This document shows, one piece after another, positions 6,678 through 14,730 of a DNA stretch of 29,663 bases (position 1 is its first letter; each line of letters begins with the position of its first letter). The stretch comes from Chloroflexi bacterium UBA4733 (lineage in GTDB: Bacteria > Chloroflexota > UBA4733): positions 1 to 29,663 of the forward strand of contig DHIZ01000173.1 of the NCBI GenBank assembly GCA_002404055.1, read 5' to 3'. The translations under genes and the position numbers were made by a program. The notes beneath the pieces were generated by a model. It was not told the origin of the DNA. It ran no database searches and saw only the letters and a list, made by a program, of their open reading frames with translations.

Positions 6678-8192
6678 CTATGTCCCCTGCAGTGCCGCCG
6701 TCACCCTGGGCGCCACTTCCGCGAAGCCCTGGCGGGCGGTCATCGTGTTCTTGTTGTAGACCGCGTCGAGCACCGGATCGAGCAGCGCATTGGCCTTGGG
6801 GTCGTTGGAGAACGCCACCTGCGGCCGGGCGTAGTCGAAGCCCTTGACAAAGACGTCCAACTTGGCGTTGGCCGACTCCGGCACGGCGGCCTGCACCCCC
6901 TTGATCCAATCCGGCGCCAGGGAGAGGTGTGCCGGTTGTAACTGGGAGGCCTGAATCAGCATTCGGCCCCAGTCCAGGCCGGTCACGTAGCGCAGCAATT
7001 GCCACGTGGCATCTGCTGACTTGGACCCTTTGAATGCCGCATACGTGTCCGTCGTGTGGAAGGTGAAGCGCTTGCCGGTGGGTCCCAGCGGGTTGGCAAA
7101 GACGTCCCATTCACCCTTCGGCCCCTTCTTGTGCCAGTTCTGGATCTCCCAGGAGCCGTTGCGATTGGTCGCCGTATGCGAGTCGGAGAACAGGAAGCCG
7201 CCGGTCGGGAACTGCTTGAGGTCGGCCGGCTGCGGCGAGACGTGATCCTTCCAGATGAGATCCTGCATGTACTGCAAGGCGTCCAGCGCGGGCGGCTGAT
7301 CCAGGAGACACTTGGAGTTGTCCTTCGGATCGACAACCTCACCACCCCAGGACCAGACCATCCAGGACAGAACGTAGCCAATGTTCGCCAGGCCGTTGTC
7401 CAGGCCGAACTGCGTCGTCGTGCCACCTTGGGACTTGGTCAAACTGATCAGATTGGAACGGAAGGTGTCCCAGGTCGTCGTGTCGCCGGGGAAGGTCACG
7501 CCGCTCTGCTGAAACAGGTTCGTGTTGCCGTAAAAGGCGGACGTGCCACAGTACTTGGGCAGCCCCAACTGATGGCCCTTATATTTGAGCATGTTGTACT
7601 GGCTGGGCAGCCAGTCAGCGACTTCCGACTGCGGAATGTCGCGTGCTACCAGCGATGTGATGTCCAATAACACGTCCCGAGCCTGGAAGTTGTAGAGCGG
7701 GTCGCCGTAAGCGACGGTCACGTCCGGCGCCGTGCCGGAGGAGGCCTGTACCAGCAGCTTCTCGTCCCACTTGCCGGGGATGCTGGGGTCGGTCTCCACG
7801 GTAATTCCTGTCTGTGTCGTGAACGTGTTGAGGGCGTCGCGCTGCAGTGATGGCTTGGTTGGATCGATACCGTCGTACAGGCGCAAGGTCGGGCCCTTGC
7901 CGGTCACGACATTGGCTGCCGTCACCGTCGTTGCCTTGGCTGTCACGCTGGCGCTGGCAGTATTCTTGACGGCCGCGGCTGTCAGCGCGCTGCTCGCCGT
8001 TGCGCTCCCGGCGGTGGTCAAGGCGGCCGAGGCGCTCAGCGTGCTACTCGCAGCTGGGCCGGCAGCGCCACAGGCCGCTAAGAGCGGGGCCAGAGCGCCT
8101 ACCGCCAGGCCGGTGAGGATCGCCCGACGCGTTCGCTGTCCGTCGCCCAGGAAGCAGACCTCCAGATCCTCGTAGCCACTCGTGTGCGCCAT
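6678..8192 (-). CDS. ABC-type sugar solute-binding lipoprotein (MalE/UgpB-like)
   Basis: ATG 8192 follows GGAGAT six nt upstream; the longer frame to 8600 is antisense to the SDR gene. The 504-aa product starts with a twin-arginine leader (RR at 22-23, AILTGLAVGALAPLL) and lipobox LLAAC (Cys41), then a 60-residue Ala/Ser/Thr linker. The mature domain has features of family-1 binding proteins: GKWDEKLLVQASSGTAPDV, YGNTNLFQQSGV, SWMVWSWGGE and a C-terminal helix with VTAAL. It would bind a sugar outside the membrane and deliver it to a permease, but no permease or ATPase is present in the window. It lies 88 nt downstream of the SDR gene on the same strand and probably shares its promoter. Confidence 0.92.
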   Translation of the reverse strand: MAHTSGYEDLEVCFLGDGQRTRRAILTGLAVGALAPLLAACGAAGPAASSTLSASAALTTAGSATASSALTAAAVKNTASASVTAKATTVTAANVVTGKGPTLRLYDGIDPTKPSLQRDALNTFTTQTGITVETDPSIPGKWDEKLLVQASSGTAPDVTVAYGDPLYNFQARDVLLDITSLVARDIPQSEVADWLPSQYNMLKYKGHQLGLPKYCGTSAFYGNTNLFQQSGVTFPGDTTTWDTFRSNLISLTKSQGGTTTQFGLDNGLANIGYVLSWMVWSWGGEVVDPKDNSKCLLDQPPALDALQYMQDLIWKDHVSPQPADLKQFPTGGFLFSDSHTATNRNGSWEIQNWHKKGPKGEWDVFANPLGPTGKRFTFHTTDTYAAFKGSKSADATWQLLRYVTGLDWGRMLIQASQLQPAHLSLAPDWIKGVQAAVPESANAKLDVFVKGFDYARPQVAFSNDPKANALLDPVLDAVYNKNTMTARQGFAEVAPRVTAALQGT

Positions 8193-8280
8193 GTGCATCT
8201 CCTTCCATCTGGGATTTGCGGCGTCCGGCACAGTCGCCGAGGCCGCTCCAGGCTGCTCCTGAGCGGGCAGCCTCATCCGG

Positions 8281-9204
8281 TCACCCCTCGTTCCGCCACG
8301 AATACCTCGGCTGGTAGCCGAGTAACCGCCTGGCTTTGGCGATGCTGATGGGCAGGTCATCGGGACCCATTGCCTTCGCCTGGTCGGCCAGGTGCGGGAA
8401 AACGCGGGCGACGGCATCGCGCGACGGCTCGCCCAGCCGCGTGTCCGTCGCCATAAAGAAGGCCTCGAAGGGCGGCAAGTCGTCGTGCTCGATCGCCAGG
8501 CGGAAGGCCTGCGCGCCATCGCGAGCGTCCAGATACATCCAGGGATCGAAGTTCTTCGTCGGCCCGGCCGGCTGACCGAAGCGTTCCCGGTGCTGGTCAT
8601 TGGGGCGGTGCGGATAGCTTACGCCCAGCAGACGCAGCGCGACGGTGCGGATGCCCCAGGCGCGGGAGTAGGCCGCCAGCATCTCCTCATTGAGCAACTT
8701 GGAGAGGCTATAACTATCCTCCGGCGTGTTGGGGTGGCGCTCGTCGATCGGCAGGTACTCCGGTAGCCAGGATGCCGTGCTGATGCGGAAGCCCAGACCA
8801 AGGACGAAGTAGCTGCTGGCCATGGCAAAGCGCTGGACGCCCAGGCGGCGGGCCGCGTCGAGCATGTAATAGGTACCCAGCGTGTTGATCTTGAACGTGC
8901 TATCCTCCGGCGGCACGCTGTCGCCGCGCGCTCGGTAGCGGGCAGCCGTAGCCGGATGATCGGTCGCGTGGGGGATGGCGCCCAGGTGAATAATGGCTTC
9001 CGCCTTCGACTCCTCAACGACGCGCAAACAGTCTTCGCCGGAAGTCAGTTCGCCGCGCAGGAAGGGATGCTCCGTCGCGAAGGGCAGCGGAACTTCATCA
9101 GGCCCTTTGCGGTCGAACAGGAACGGCTGGTGACCGTGCGCCGCCAGCTCGTCGGCGCTATGACGGCCCAGGTTGCCGCAGCCGCCGGTGACCAGTACTC
9201 GCAT
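8281..9204 (-). CDS. NAD-dependent epimerase/dehydratase (extended SDR)
   Basis: ATG 9204 has a good AAGGAGCG ribosome binding site. The 307-aa protein has the extended-SDR Rossmann motif TGGCGNLG (6-13), the catalytic Tyr165 and Lys169 in YSLSK, and Ser130/131 in AMASSYF. The C-terminal domain has FDPWMYLDARDGAQAFRLA, typical of sugar-nucleotide epimerases and uronate/aldose dehydrogenase-like enzymes. It probably oxidises or epimerises a sugar in the catabolic pathway. It is transcribed divergently from the GntR gene from a promoter that shares the palindrome at 9269-9290, so it is a likely target of that regulator. The substrate is not identifiable; an aldose (for example L-fucose) 1-dehydrogenase role is possible. 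Confidence 0.88.
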   Translation of the reverse strand: MRVLVTGGCGNLGRHSADELAAHGHQPFLFDRKGPDEVPLPFATEHPFLRGELTSGEDCLRVVEESKAEAIIHLGAIPHATDHPATAARYRARGDSVPPEDSTFKINTLGTYYMLDAARRLGVQRFAMASSYFVLGLGFRISTASWLPEYLPIDERHPNTPEDSYSLSKLLNEEMLAAYSRAWGIRTVALRLLGVSYPHRPNDQHRERFGQPAGPTKNFDPWMYLDARDGAQAFRLAIEHDDLPPFEAFFMATDTRLGEPSRDAVARVFPHLADQAKAMGPDDLPISIAKARRLLGYQPRYSWRNEG

Positions 9205-9241
9205 ACATCGCTCCTTCAGGATCAGATTCCGCCGATGCGAC

Positions 9242-9295
9242 TTGACGATCAGTCGCCGTCTGTGGTATTATCGCTAATAGTTTAGCGATAGTCAA
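9242..9295. promoter_or_regulatory. Divergent sigma70-type promoters sharing a perfect 9-4-9 operator palindrome
   Basis: Rightward: TTGACG (9242-9247), 18-nt spacer, TATTAT (9266-9271). Leftward, read on the minus strand: TTGACT (9290-9295), 17-nt spacer, GATAAT (9267-9272). The palindrome has half-sites TATCGCTAA (9269-9277) and TTAGCGATA (9282-9290), separated by four bases. It covers the rightward start region and almost the whole spacer of the leftward promoter. Occupancy would block both. FadR/FCD GntR proteins commonly bind such short palindromes beside their own gene, so the GntR protein encoded at 9318 is the obvious ligand-responsive repressor. Confidence 0.8.
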
Positions 9296-9317
9296 GGAGG
9301 CACGCGACACTCGTACC

Positions 9318-10025
9318 ATGTTGAATCTGCCCGAACGGCGTTCCCTGCGCGAAGATGTGCGCGCGGCGCTGACCCGCGCCATCAGTCACGGACGCTTCCA
9401 ACCCGGCGAGCGCATCATCGAGTCCCAGGTGGCCCGTGAGTTCGCTGTCAGCCAGGCCACCGTCCGCGAAGCTCTGCGCGAACTGGAGAGCACCGGCCTG
9501 GTGGTCTACCAGATCAATCGCGGCTGCGTGGTGCGAAAGCTGTCACGCGATGACGTGATCGAGATGTACGAGATGCGCGCCTTGCTGGAGGGCGAAGCCG
9601 CCGAGCGCGCGGCATCTCGCTTGAGTGAGCAGCAGTTGGACGATCTGGCCTGCCTGATCGACGAGATGACCGACCTGGCCCGCGCTGACGACATTGTCGA
9701 GATGTCCAGCCGTGATGTCCGCTTCCACCAGACGATTGTCGAGGCCGCCGGAAACGCCCTGCTGGAACGGCTCTGGTTGAGCATCAATCCGGCCCTGTGG
9801 ACCCATCTGGCGATCATCGGCATCCTCGGCCTGCCGCCGGAGAAAATTGCCGAGCGCCACGCTGCTGTCGTGGAGGCCTTGCGGAAACGGGATCCAGCTC
9901 GCGCACGTACCGTGATGACCGAACATCTCCTCGGGCTACGAGACATCGCCGCCCACAAACTCGAAGACGACCTGCACAGGGACCAGCGGGCTCCTCTGCA
10001 CGCACTGGGAAAGGAACGAGGATGA
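9318..10025 (+). CDS. GntR-family transcriptional regulator, FadR/FCD subgroup
   Basis: The 235-aa protein starts at ATG 9318. The best ribosome binding site, AAGGAGG (9294-9300), lies 17 nt upstream, rather far, but no closer in-frame start exists. The winged helix (about 8-72) contains the GntR signature PGERIIESQVAREFAVSQATVREALRE (shown here only as a region, 29-55). The C-terminal FCD domain (about 80-220) has the presumed metal/ligand-binding set Asp133, His137, His181, His203. These domains sense organic acids and sugar acids. It heads an operon with the isomerase (ATGA overlap), cyclase and dehydrogenase genes and is likely an autoregulated repressor of both divergent units. Confidence 0.92.
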   Translation: MLNLPERRSLREDVRAALTRAISHGRFQPGERIIESQVAREFAVSQATVREALRELESTGLVVYQINRGCVVRKLSRDDVIEMYEMRALLEGEAAERAASRLSEQQLDDLACLIDEMTDLARADDIVEMSSRDVRFHQTIVEAAGNALLERLWLSINPALWTHLAIIGILGLPPEKIAERHAAVVEALRKRDPARARTVMTEHLLGLRDIAAHKLEDDLHRDQRAPLHALGKERG

Positions 10026-10915
10026 AGATCGGAGTTGCTGGAGGGTACCCGCGGCCAGCCGGGGTCGGGCCGGAGCGCGCGCTGGAGTGGCTCATCGGGG
10101 AGGCGCCGCGACTGGGCATCGAGGTGGTGGGGGGAAGCGCCCGGCCCGTAAGTGTCGAGCAGCCGCTCCAGTATGACCTGGATGCGCTGCGCCGCTTGCG
10201 TGACCTGGCCGACAGCAATAGCGTGACGATTGAACCGACCATCCGTACGCCCTTTGTCCTGGCAACGCCGGATGCTGAGGATGCGGCAGCCGACCTGCGG
10301 GCCAACCTTCGGGCCTCGAAGATACTGGGCGGACCAGTTATGCGCACCGGCTACGGCAAGCTTACCATTGAGACGAGCCGCTTCAATCGTCAGGTCCCCC
10401 TGGCCGAACAGCTCGGCCGCCTGACGGCCCACTTGCGCCAGGCTGCCGCGATTGCCGCCGATGAAGGAGTGGTTATTGCCGTTGAGAACCACTGCGACTT
10501 CAGTGGGCGCGAACTCGCCAGCGTGCTGGCGGCGGTGGGATCGCCCGCTGTGCAAGCGGACCTCGACACCGGCAATTCGCTGACGGTCTTTTCCGACCCG
10601 GCTGATGACCTGGCAGCGCTTGCGCCCTATACGGTGACCACGCATCTCAAGGACATGGCGGTGATTCAACAGACCCAGCGCGGTCTTGTCCCCTTTCAGG
10701 CGGTCGGCTGTGCGTTAGGTGAGGGATTCGTCGACATAGCAGAGACCGTGCGCGTGCTGCTTACGACCGGCCCACTGGGGGATAATCTCCCGTTGAACAT
10801 TGAAACCGGCTGGATACCGGTTCCACCAGGCGGCGACTCGGCCACAGCTAACCGCGAGGCCTACGCGAAAAGCATCGCCTATCTCCGAAAGCTACTTGGA
10901 CGCGACGGGCACTGA
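10022..10915 (+). CDS. Sugar phosphate isomerase/epimerase-type TIM-barrel protein
   Basis: ATG 10022 overlaps the GntR stop by ATGA, with GGAACGAG just upstream, so translation is coupled. The longer frame from 9797 runs inside gntR and is rejected. The 297-aa AP-endonuclease-2-like barrel has candidate metal ligands in the expected order: Glu155 (VENH), Asp182 (DLDTGN), His208 (HLKDM) and Glu261 (NIETGW). Members isomerise or epimerise ketoses, keto acids or inosose derivatives. Its place directly after the regulator suggests that it acts on an early intermediate of the locus. The sequence does not show which one. Confidence 0.88.
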   Translation: MKIGVAGGYPRPAGVGPERALEWLIGEAPRLGIEVVGGSARPVSVEQPLQYDLDALRRLRDLADSNSVTIEPTIRTPFVLATPDAEDAAADLRANLRASKILGGPVMRTGYGKLTIETSRFNRQVPLAEQLGRLTAHLRQAAAIAADEGVVIAVENHCDFSGRELASVLAAVGSPAVQADLDTGNSLTVFSDPADDLAALAPYTVTTHLKDMAVIQQTQRGLVPFQAVGCALGEGFVDIAETVRVLLTTGPLGDNLPLNIETGWIPVPPGGDSATANREAYAKSIAYLRKLLGRDGH

Positions 10916-11014
10916 ACAGTGTGCAAGGAGCGGCGACGTTCCGCGAGTTTATCGTTCAAGCACGACGCCGTGCCGGATAACAAGCAGAGGACCGCCAGGG
11001 GAAAGGAGAGCTCC

Positions 11015-11800
11015 ATGTCCGAGGCGACGTGCCCGCCCTATCGCGAGCAAACGACGCTAACCTTCCTCGGCAAGCGCTGCTCTGTCACGGACCTGAGCCA
11101 TACGATCAGTCCAGATGATCCCACCTTCCCGGGGCACCAACGGACGGTCATGTGGAACCACCTGACGCACGAGGAGACGATCCGGTTGGGCCTCACGAAA
11201 GCACCCTATTCCTACCAGGTGACTGGCTTCACGATGTGCGACCATTCGTCCACCCACGTCGACGCCATTAATCATGTGGTCTCCGAGCCGGGGGGGCGCT
11301 CGGTTGACGTGCTCCCCCTGGAGTGGTGCATGGCGCCGGGCGTCTGGTTCGACTTTTCCTGGAAGGAGCCAAACGCCTACATCACCCGCGACGACGTTGC
11401 AGCAGCGGTAGAGCAGACAGGGGTACGTCTCCAACCGGAGTCGGTGGCGCTGTACTACACCGGCTGGTATCACAAGTATCGCTCCCGCTTCGAGTACATC
11501 CGCGACTACCCGGGGCTGGACCGAGCGGCAACTGAATACTTGAATGATCTCGGCGCGATTTCCATCGGCGCCGACGCACCGAGCATCGACTCCTGGCGAG
11601 AAGTCGCCGAGGTGAAAGTCCAGCCCGCGCACATCGTGTGTCGAGAGAGGAAGATCCTGAACATCGAGAATTTGGCGAACGTCGATACAATTCCAGCCCA
11701 CGCGTTCTGGTTCGTCGGACTGCCCTTGAAGTTTCGGGGGGGAACCGGCAGCCCCTTTCGCAGCGTCGCCCTGGTGGAAATGGATGAGGTTCCTCATTAG
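11015..11800 (+). CDS. Cyclase-family metal hydrolase (kynurenine formamidase-like fold)
   Basis: ATG 11015 has GGAGAG 5-10 nt upstream, and the frame from 10919 is an upstream extension without support. The 261-aa protein has the cyclase-family metal site HSSTHVDAINH (77-87; His81, Asp83, His87), with the Gly of the usual H-x-GTH replaced by Ser. TDLSHTISPDDPTFPG gives the typical N-terminal start of the fold, and AISIGADAPSID contains the 'gtD.ps.d' strand. The family includes formamidases and cyclic amide or lactone hydrolases, so hydrolysis of a sugar lactone in the same pathway is a possible role. The gene is 99 nt after the isomerase gene and 49 nt before the dehydrogenase gene. Confidence 0.85.
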   Translation: MSEATCPPYREQTTLTFLGKRCSVTDLSHTISPDDPTFPGHQRTVMWNHLTHEETIRLGLTKAPYSYQVTGFTMCDHSSTHVDAINHVVSEPGGRSVDVLPLEWCMAPGVWFDFSWKEPNAYITRDDVAAAVEQTGVRLQPESVALYYTGWYHKYRSRFEYIRDYPGLDRAATEYLNDLGAISIGADAPSIDSWREVAEVKVQPAHIVCRERKILNIENLANVDTIPAHAFWFVGLPLKFRGGTGSPFRSVALVEMDEVPH

Positions 11801-11849
11801 CGCGCCGTTGGCACCCTGTGGCATTCTGAATTGAAAGAGGGAGGCAAGG

Positions 11850-12944
11850 GTGACTGAGCATCTGCCGGACACGATGCAGGCCTTGGTGCTCGTCGGCCCG
11901 GAGCAACTGGCTATCCAGACGGTCTGCCGGCCCGATCCTGGTCCCATGGAGGTGCTCTGCCGGGTCGATACCTGCTACATCTGCGGCACCGATGCCCACA
12001 TCATTCGCGGTGAGCACTTTGGCTTCTGGCCCAAGGCCTACCCCTTCATACCCGGCCACGAGTGGGCAGGCACGATCGTCGCCTTGGGCGAACGCACGGG
12101 CGATTTCGGTTGGCGCATCGGCGAGCGGGTCGCCGGAACCAGTCACGCCGGCTGTGGCTACTGCCGCATGTGTCGAACCGGGCGGTACAACCTCTGCGAA
12201 AACTTTGGCAATGAGGCGTTGGGTCACCGCCAGTACGGCCACTACTCCCCGGGGGCGTACGCCGACTACGTCGTGCATTCCGTGCGTTCGGTTATCAGGG
12301 TGCCGGAGTCGCTCCCTTTCGCGGTCGCGGCGTTGCTTGATCCCGCCTCGATTGCCCTACACACGGTTAAGCGTGGCATTCTCTCCCCAGGCGACACGGT
12401 AGCCATTCTTGGGCCGGGGCCGATGGGGTTGATGGCGCAGCTCTGCGCGCAGGCTCTGGGCGCCGGTCGCGTCATTATGGTCGGACATGGCTACCGTCTG
12501 GCCCTGGCCGCCCGGCTCGGAGCGGAAACTGTCGACTTCACCCAGGTCGACCCCGTCGCCGCCGTTCGTGCGCTCGCACCGAACGGGGCGGACGTCGTCA
12601 TCGAGTGTGCCGGCATGCCGACGACGCTTGCTCAGGCCATTAACATGGTCCGTAAGGGCGGTCACGTCTCGGTCATTGGCATCCCACTCGAACCGGCTTC
12701 GCTGCCGATTCAGAAGCTCGTCCTGGAGGAGATCGACCTCCACGGCGTGCGGGCGAACCGGGGAACATGCGAGGAAGTGCTTCCCCTCCTCGTCAACCGA
12801 CGGATTGATCCACGTCCGCTGATCACCCACACCTTCCCGCTTTCAGCGTTTGCCGAGGCCCTGGCCACCTTCGTGGGACGGAGGGACGGCGCCCTCAAGG
12901 TCGCCGTGCGGCCGGACGCTGTGTGTGACGGGGAACAGGCGTAG
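11850..12944 (+). CDS. Zinc-dependent medium-chain alcohol/polyol dehydrogenase
   Basis: GTG 11850 follows GAGGGAGG. The 364-aa MDR protein has catalytic-zinc residues Cys45, His70 and Glu71 (CGTDAH, PGHEWAG), four structural-zinc cysteines at 102, 105, 108 and 116, and the coenzyme loop GPGPMG (188-193). Threonine, sorbitol and galactitol dehydrogenases have this layout. It is the last gene of the gntR operon and would oxidise a hydroxyl of a sugar, polyol or sugar acid using NAD(P). It is followed by a 20-bp inverted repeat that probably ends transcription. Precise substrate is open. Confidence 0.92.
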   Translation: MTEHLPDTMQALVLVGPEQLAIQTVCRPDPGPMEVLCRVDTCYICGTDAHIIRGEHFGFWPKAYPFIPGHEWAGTIVALGERTGDFGWRIGERVAGTSHAGCGYCRMCRTGRYNLCENFGNEALGHRQYGHYSPGAYADYVVHSVRSVIRVPESLPFAVAALLDPASIALHTVKRGILSPGDTVAILGPGPMGLMAQLCAQALGAGRVIMVGHGYRLALAARLGAETVDFTQVDPVAAVRALAPNGADVVIECAGMPTTLAQAINMVRKGGHVSVIGIPLEPASLPIQKLVLEEIDLHGVRANRGTCEEVLPLLVNRRIDPRPLITHTFPLSAFAEALATFVGRRDGALKVAVRPDAVCDGEQA

Positions 12945-12970
12945 CACGCAGCGGAGGGCAGCGAGAGGCG

Positions 12971-13047
12971 ACTAAACTGAAGCCGCGATGGAAACTACAG
13001 GGCTGGACGCGTGCGGGCTGCGGGTTTCATCGCGGCTTCAGTTTAGT
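12971..13047. repeat. Perfect 20-bp inverted repeat; bidirectional terminator or REP-like element
   Basis: Left arm 12971-12990 and right arm 13028-13047 are exact reverse complements, with a 37-nt loop. It lies between convergent genes: the dehydrogenase ends at 12944 and the solute-binding gene's TAA (tta 13043-13045) falls inside the right arm. There is no T-tract, so termination is inferred only from position and stem strength. The exactness and length are also typical of mobile palindromic repeats. Confidence 0.7.
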
Positions 13048-14503
13048 ATCGGTTCTGCTGGATAGCCAGATTCACCTGCTGGTTGGCATCCTGCAGAGCC
13101 TGACTCGGACTCTTCTTCCCGGTCAGCACATCCGTCTGGGCGGCGCCGAGCTGCGTCGTCATGATGTTGATCTGCGGCATTGCTGGCCGACCATGCGAGA
13201 AGGGCAGCATGTCCACACACTGCTTGATGCGCGGATCGACGGTCTTCCAATAGGCGTCGGCTGCTACCGACTTGATAGTCGGTAAGACCAGGCCCGTCTT
13301 GGACTGGTAGAGCTGGAACTTGTCATCGGAGAGGTAGCGCATCAAGGTGAAAGCGATGTCCGTCTCCTTGGCAGCGGAGGGCAAGACCACGGCGAAGCCA
13401 CCCGACCAGGTGCTTGTCTTGTCTAACCCCGGCGGCGGCGGGGGCGCCCAGACCGCCCAGTCCAGGCTCGGCTCGGGCGGTACGTTGCCTTGCAGCATCG
13501 CCACTGGGGTAAAGTCGCTCGCCTCCCAGGAGGTGCTGAGCGTCTGCTTTCGAGAGAACAGGTCGCCCCGATTCTGCTTATTAAAGAAGGCCTGCACCGC
13601 ATCATAGCCCAACTGCTTCGCCTGGGCGCCCAGCCAGTCGAGGGCGGCGATGTTCTTCGCGTCGTCGAGTGTCGCCTGGTTCTTGTCGGCATTGTAAAAG
13701 TCACCGCCGAAGAGCCAGCCCCAGCCATACATGCCCCAGTTGTTCTGCCAGGGGGCGTAGCCCAGTTGCTGGAAGTCGTTTCCTTGCTTGGTCGTCAGTT
13801 TCTGGGCGATCTGGGTGTATTCGTCCAGCGTCTTCGGGGCGGTGGTCGCAATGCCGGCCCGGGTCAGATGGTTGACATTGACGAAGACCATTCGGCTATC
13901 CGTCGTGAAGGGGAGCCCGTACAGTTTGCCCTGAAGGGCTACCTCGCGCCAGCACCAGGGCTGCTGATCGTTGCCAGTGATGCCAGCCGTCTTGGCGTAG
14001 GCCGAGATGTCCTGCATCAGGCCCCGCGCGGCGCCTCCGGCGATGGTGTAGCGATCCTGTTCGGCCACGTTGGGCGGCGTCCCTGCCGCGACCACCGTTG
14101 GCAGTTTGGTGTTGACATCTCCGTACGTCATGCTGACCATGTCGGCTCTGTACTTTGGGTTCGCCTTCTCAAACTCCTGGATCCCGTAGACCCAGGCCTT
14201 GTAGCTCACGTTGGTGTTGTTGCCCATCGCCCAGAAACTCAAGGCGCCAGGCGCTGCAGCCGGTGCGGCGGCTGCGCTGCTCACTGTCGTCGCCACGCCG
14301 GCTGCCTTGACGGCTGAAGATGTGGCAGAGGTTGCCGCTGCGGATGACGCCAGCGATGCGCTCGCAGTTGTCGCTTGCCCGGCGGTCGAGGCGCCGGCCC
14401 CGCAGGCCGCGAGCAGTCCGGAGGCCATAATCGAGGCGCCGGCGCCAATGACCCGACGGCGAGACAGGCGAAACGTTGATCGGTCAAGGTGCAGGTGCAA
14501 CAC
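13043..14503 (-). CDS. ABC-type sugar solute-binding lipoprotein, second copy
   Basis: GTG 14503 follows GGAGGAG with five nt spacing, better than ATG 14533. The 486-aa product has a Tat-like leader (RRR at 15-17, VIGAGASIMASGLLAAC, lipobox Cys34) and an Ala/Ser/Thr linker. A family-1 binding fold follows: YKAWVYGIQEFEKANPKY, VAAGTPPNVAEQDRY, LYGLPFTTDSRMVFVN and a C-terminal SQALQDANQQVNLAI helix. It differs clearly from the first binding protein, so the two probably take different ligands. It is downstream of the fucosidase pseudogene on the same strand. No permease lies nearby. The stop is inside the inverted repeat at 12971-13047. Confidence 0.92.
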   Translation of the reverse strand: MLHLHLDRSTFRLSRRRVIGAGASIMASGLLAACGAGASTAGQATTASASLASSAAATSATSSAVKAAGVATTVSSAAAAPAAAPGALSFWAMGNNTNVSYKAWVYGIQEFEKANPKYRADMVSMTYGDVNTKLPTVVAAGTPPNVAEQDRYTIAGGAARGLMQDISAYAKTAGITGNDQQPWCWREVALQGKLYGLPFTTDSRMVFVNVNHLTRAGIATTAPKTLDEYTQIAQKLTTKQGNDFQQLGYAPWQNNWGMYGWGWLFGGDFYNADKNQATLDDAKNIAALDWLGAQAKQLGYDAVQAFFNKQNRGDLFSRKQTLSTSWEASDFTPVAMLQGNVPPEPSLDWAVWAPPPPPGLDKTSTWSGGFAVVLPSAAKETDIAFTLMRYLSDDKFQLYQSKTGLVLPTIKSVAADAYWKTVDPRIKQCVDMLPFSHGRPAMPQINIMTTQLGAAQTDVLTGKKSPSQALQDANQQVNLAIQQNRY

Positions 14504-14730
14504 TGCTCTCTCCTCCAAACGGAAGCGTCCCACGAACGATCATCGAAACGGTGAGCCGAGCTGGAAGCGAAGACGGCATGGCTCGGGGCGGCACGGTTCG
14601 ACCCCTGACGATCATCCGATCCCACGGTGGAAAACCGTACCATGGAAAGGATGCCATGACAAGGGTAGTGGGAAGTTTCGCACCGCAACGCTGCCGGGAC
14701 GCGGCGGCCATACGGTCTGGTGCTGCAGGG

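Noticed and set aside
8193..8600. Upstream extension of the first solute-binding protein
   Set aside because: It runs into the SDR gene; the signal peptide begins after 8192, with a ribosome binding site there.
14600..14650. ACGGT/ACCGT inverted repeat before the second solute-binding gene
   Set aside because: Arms are only five bases and fit chance in GC-rich sequence.
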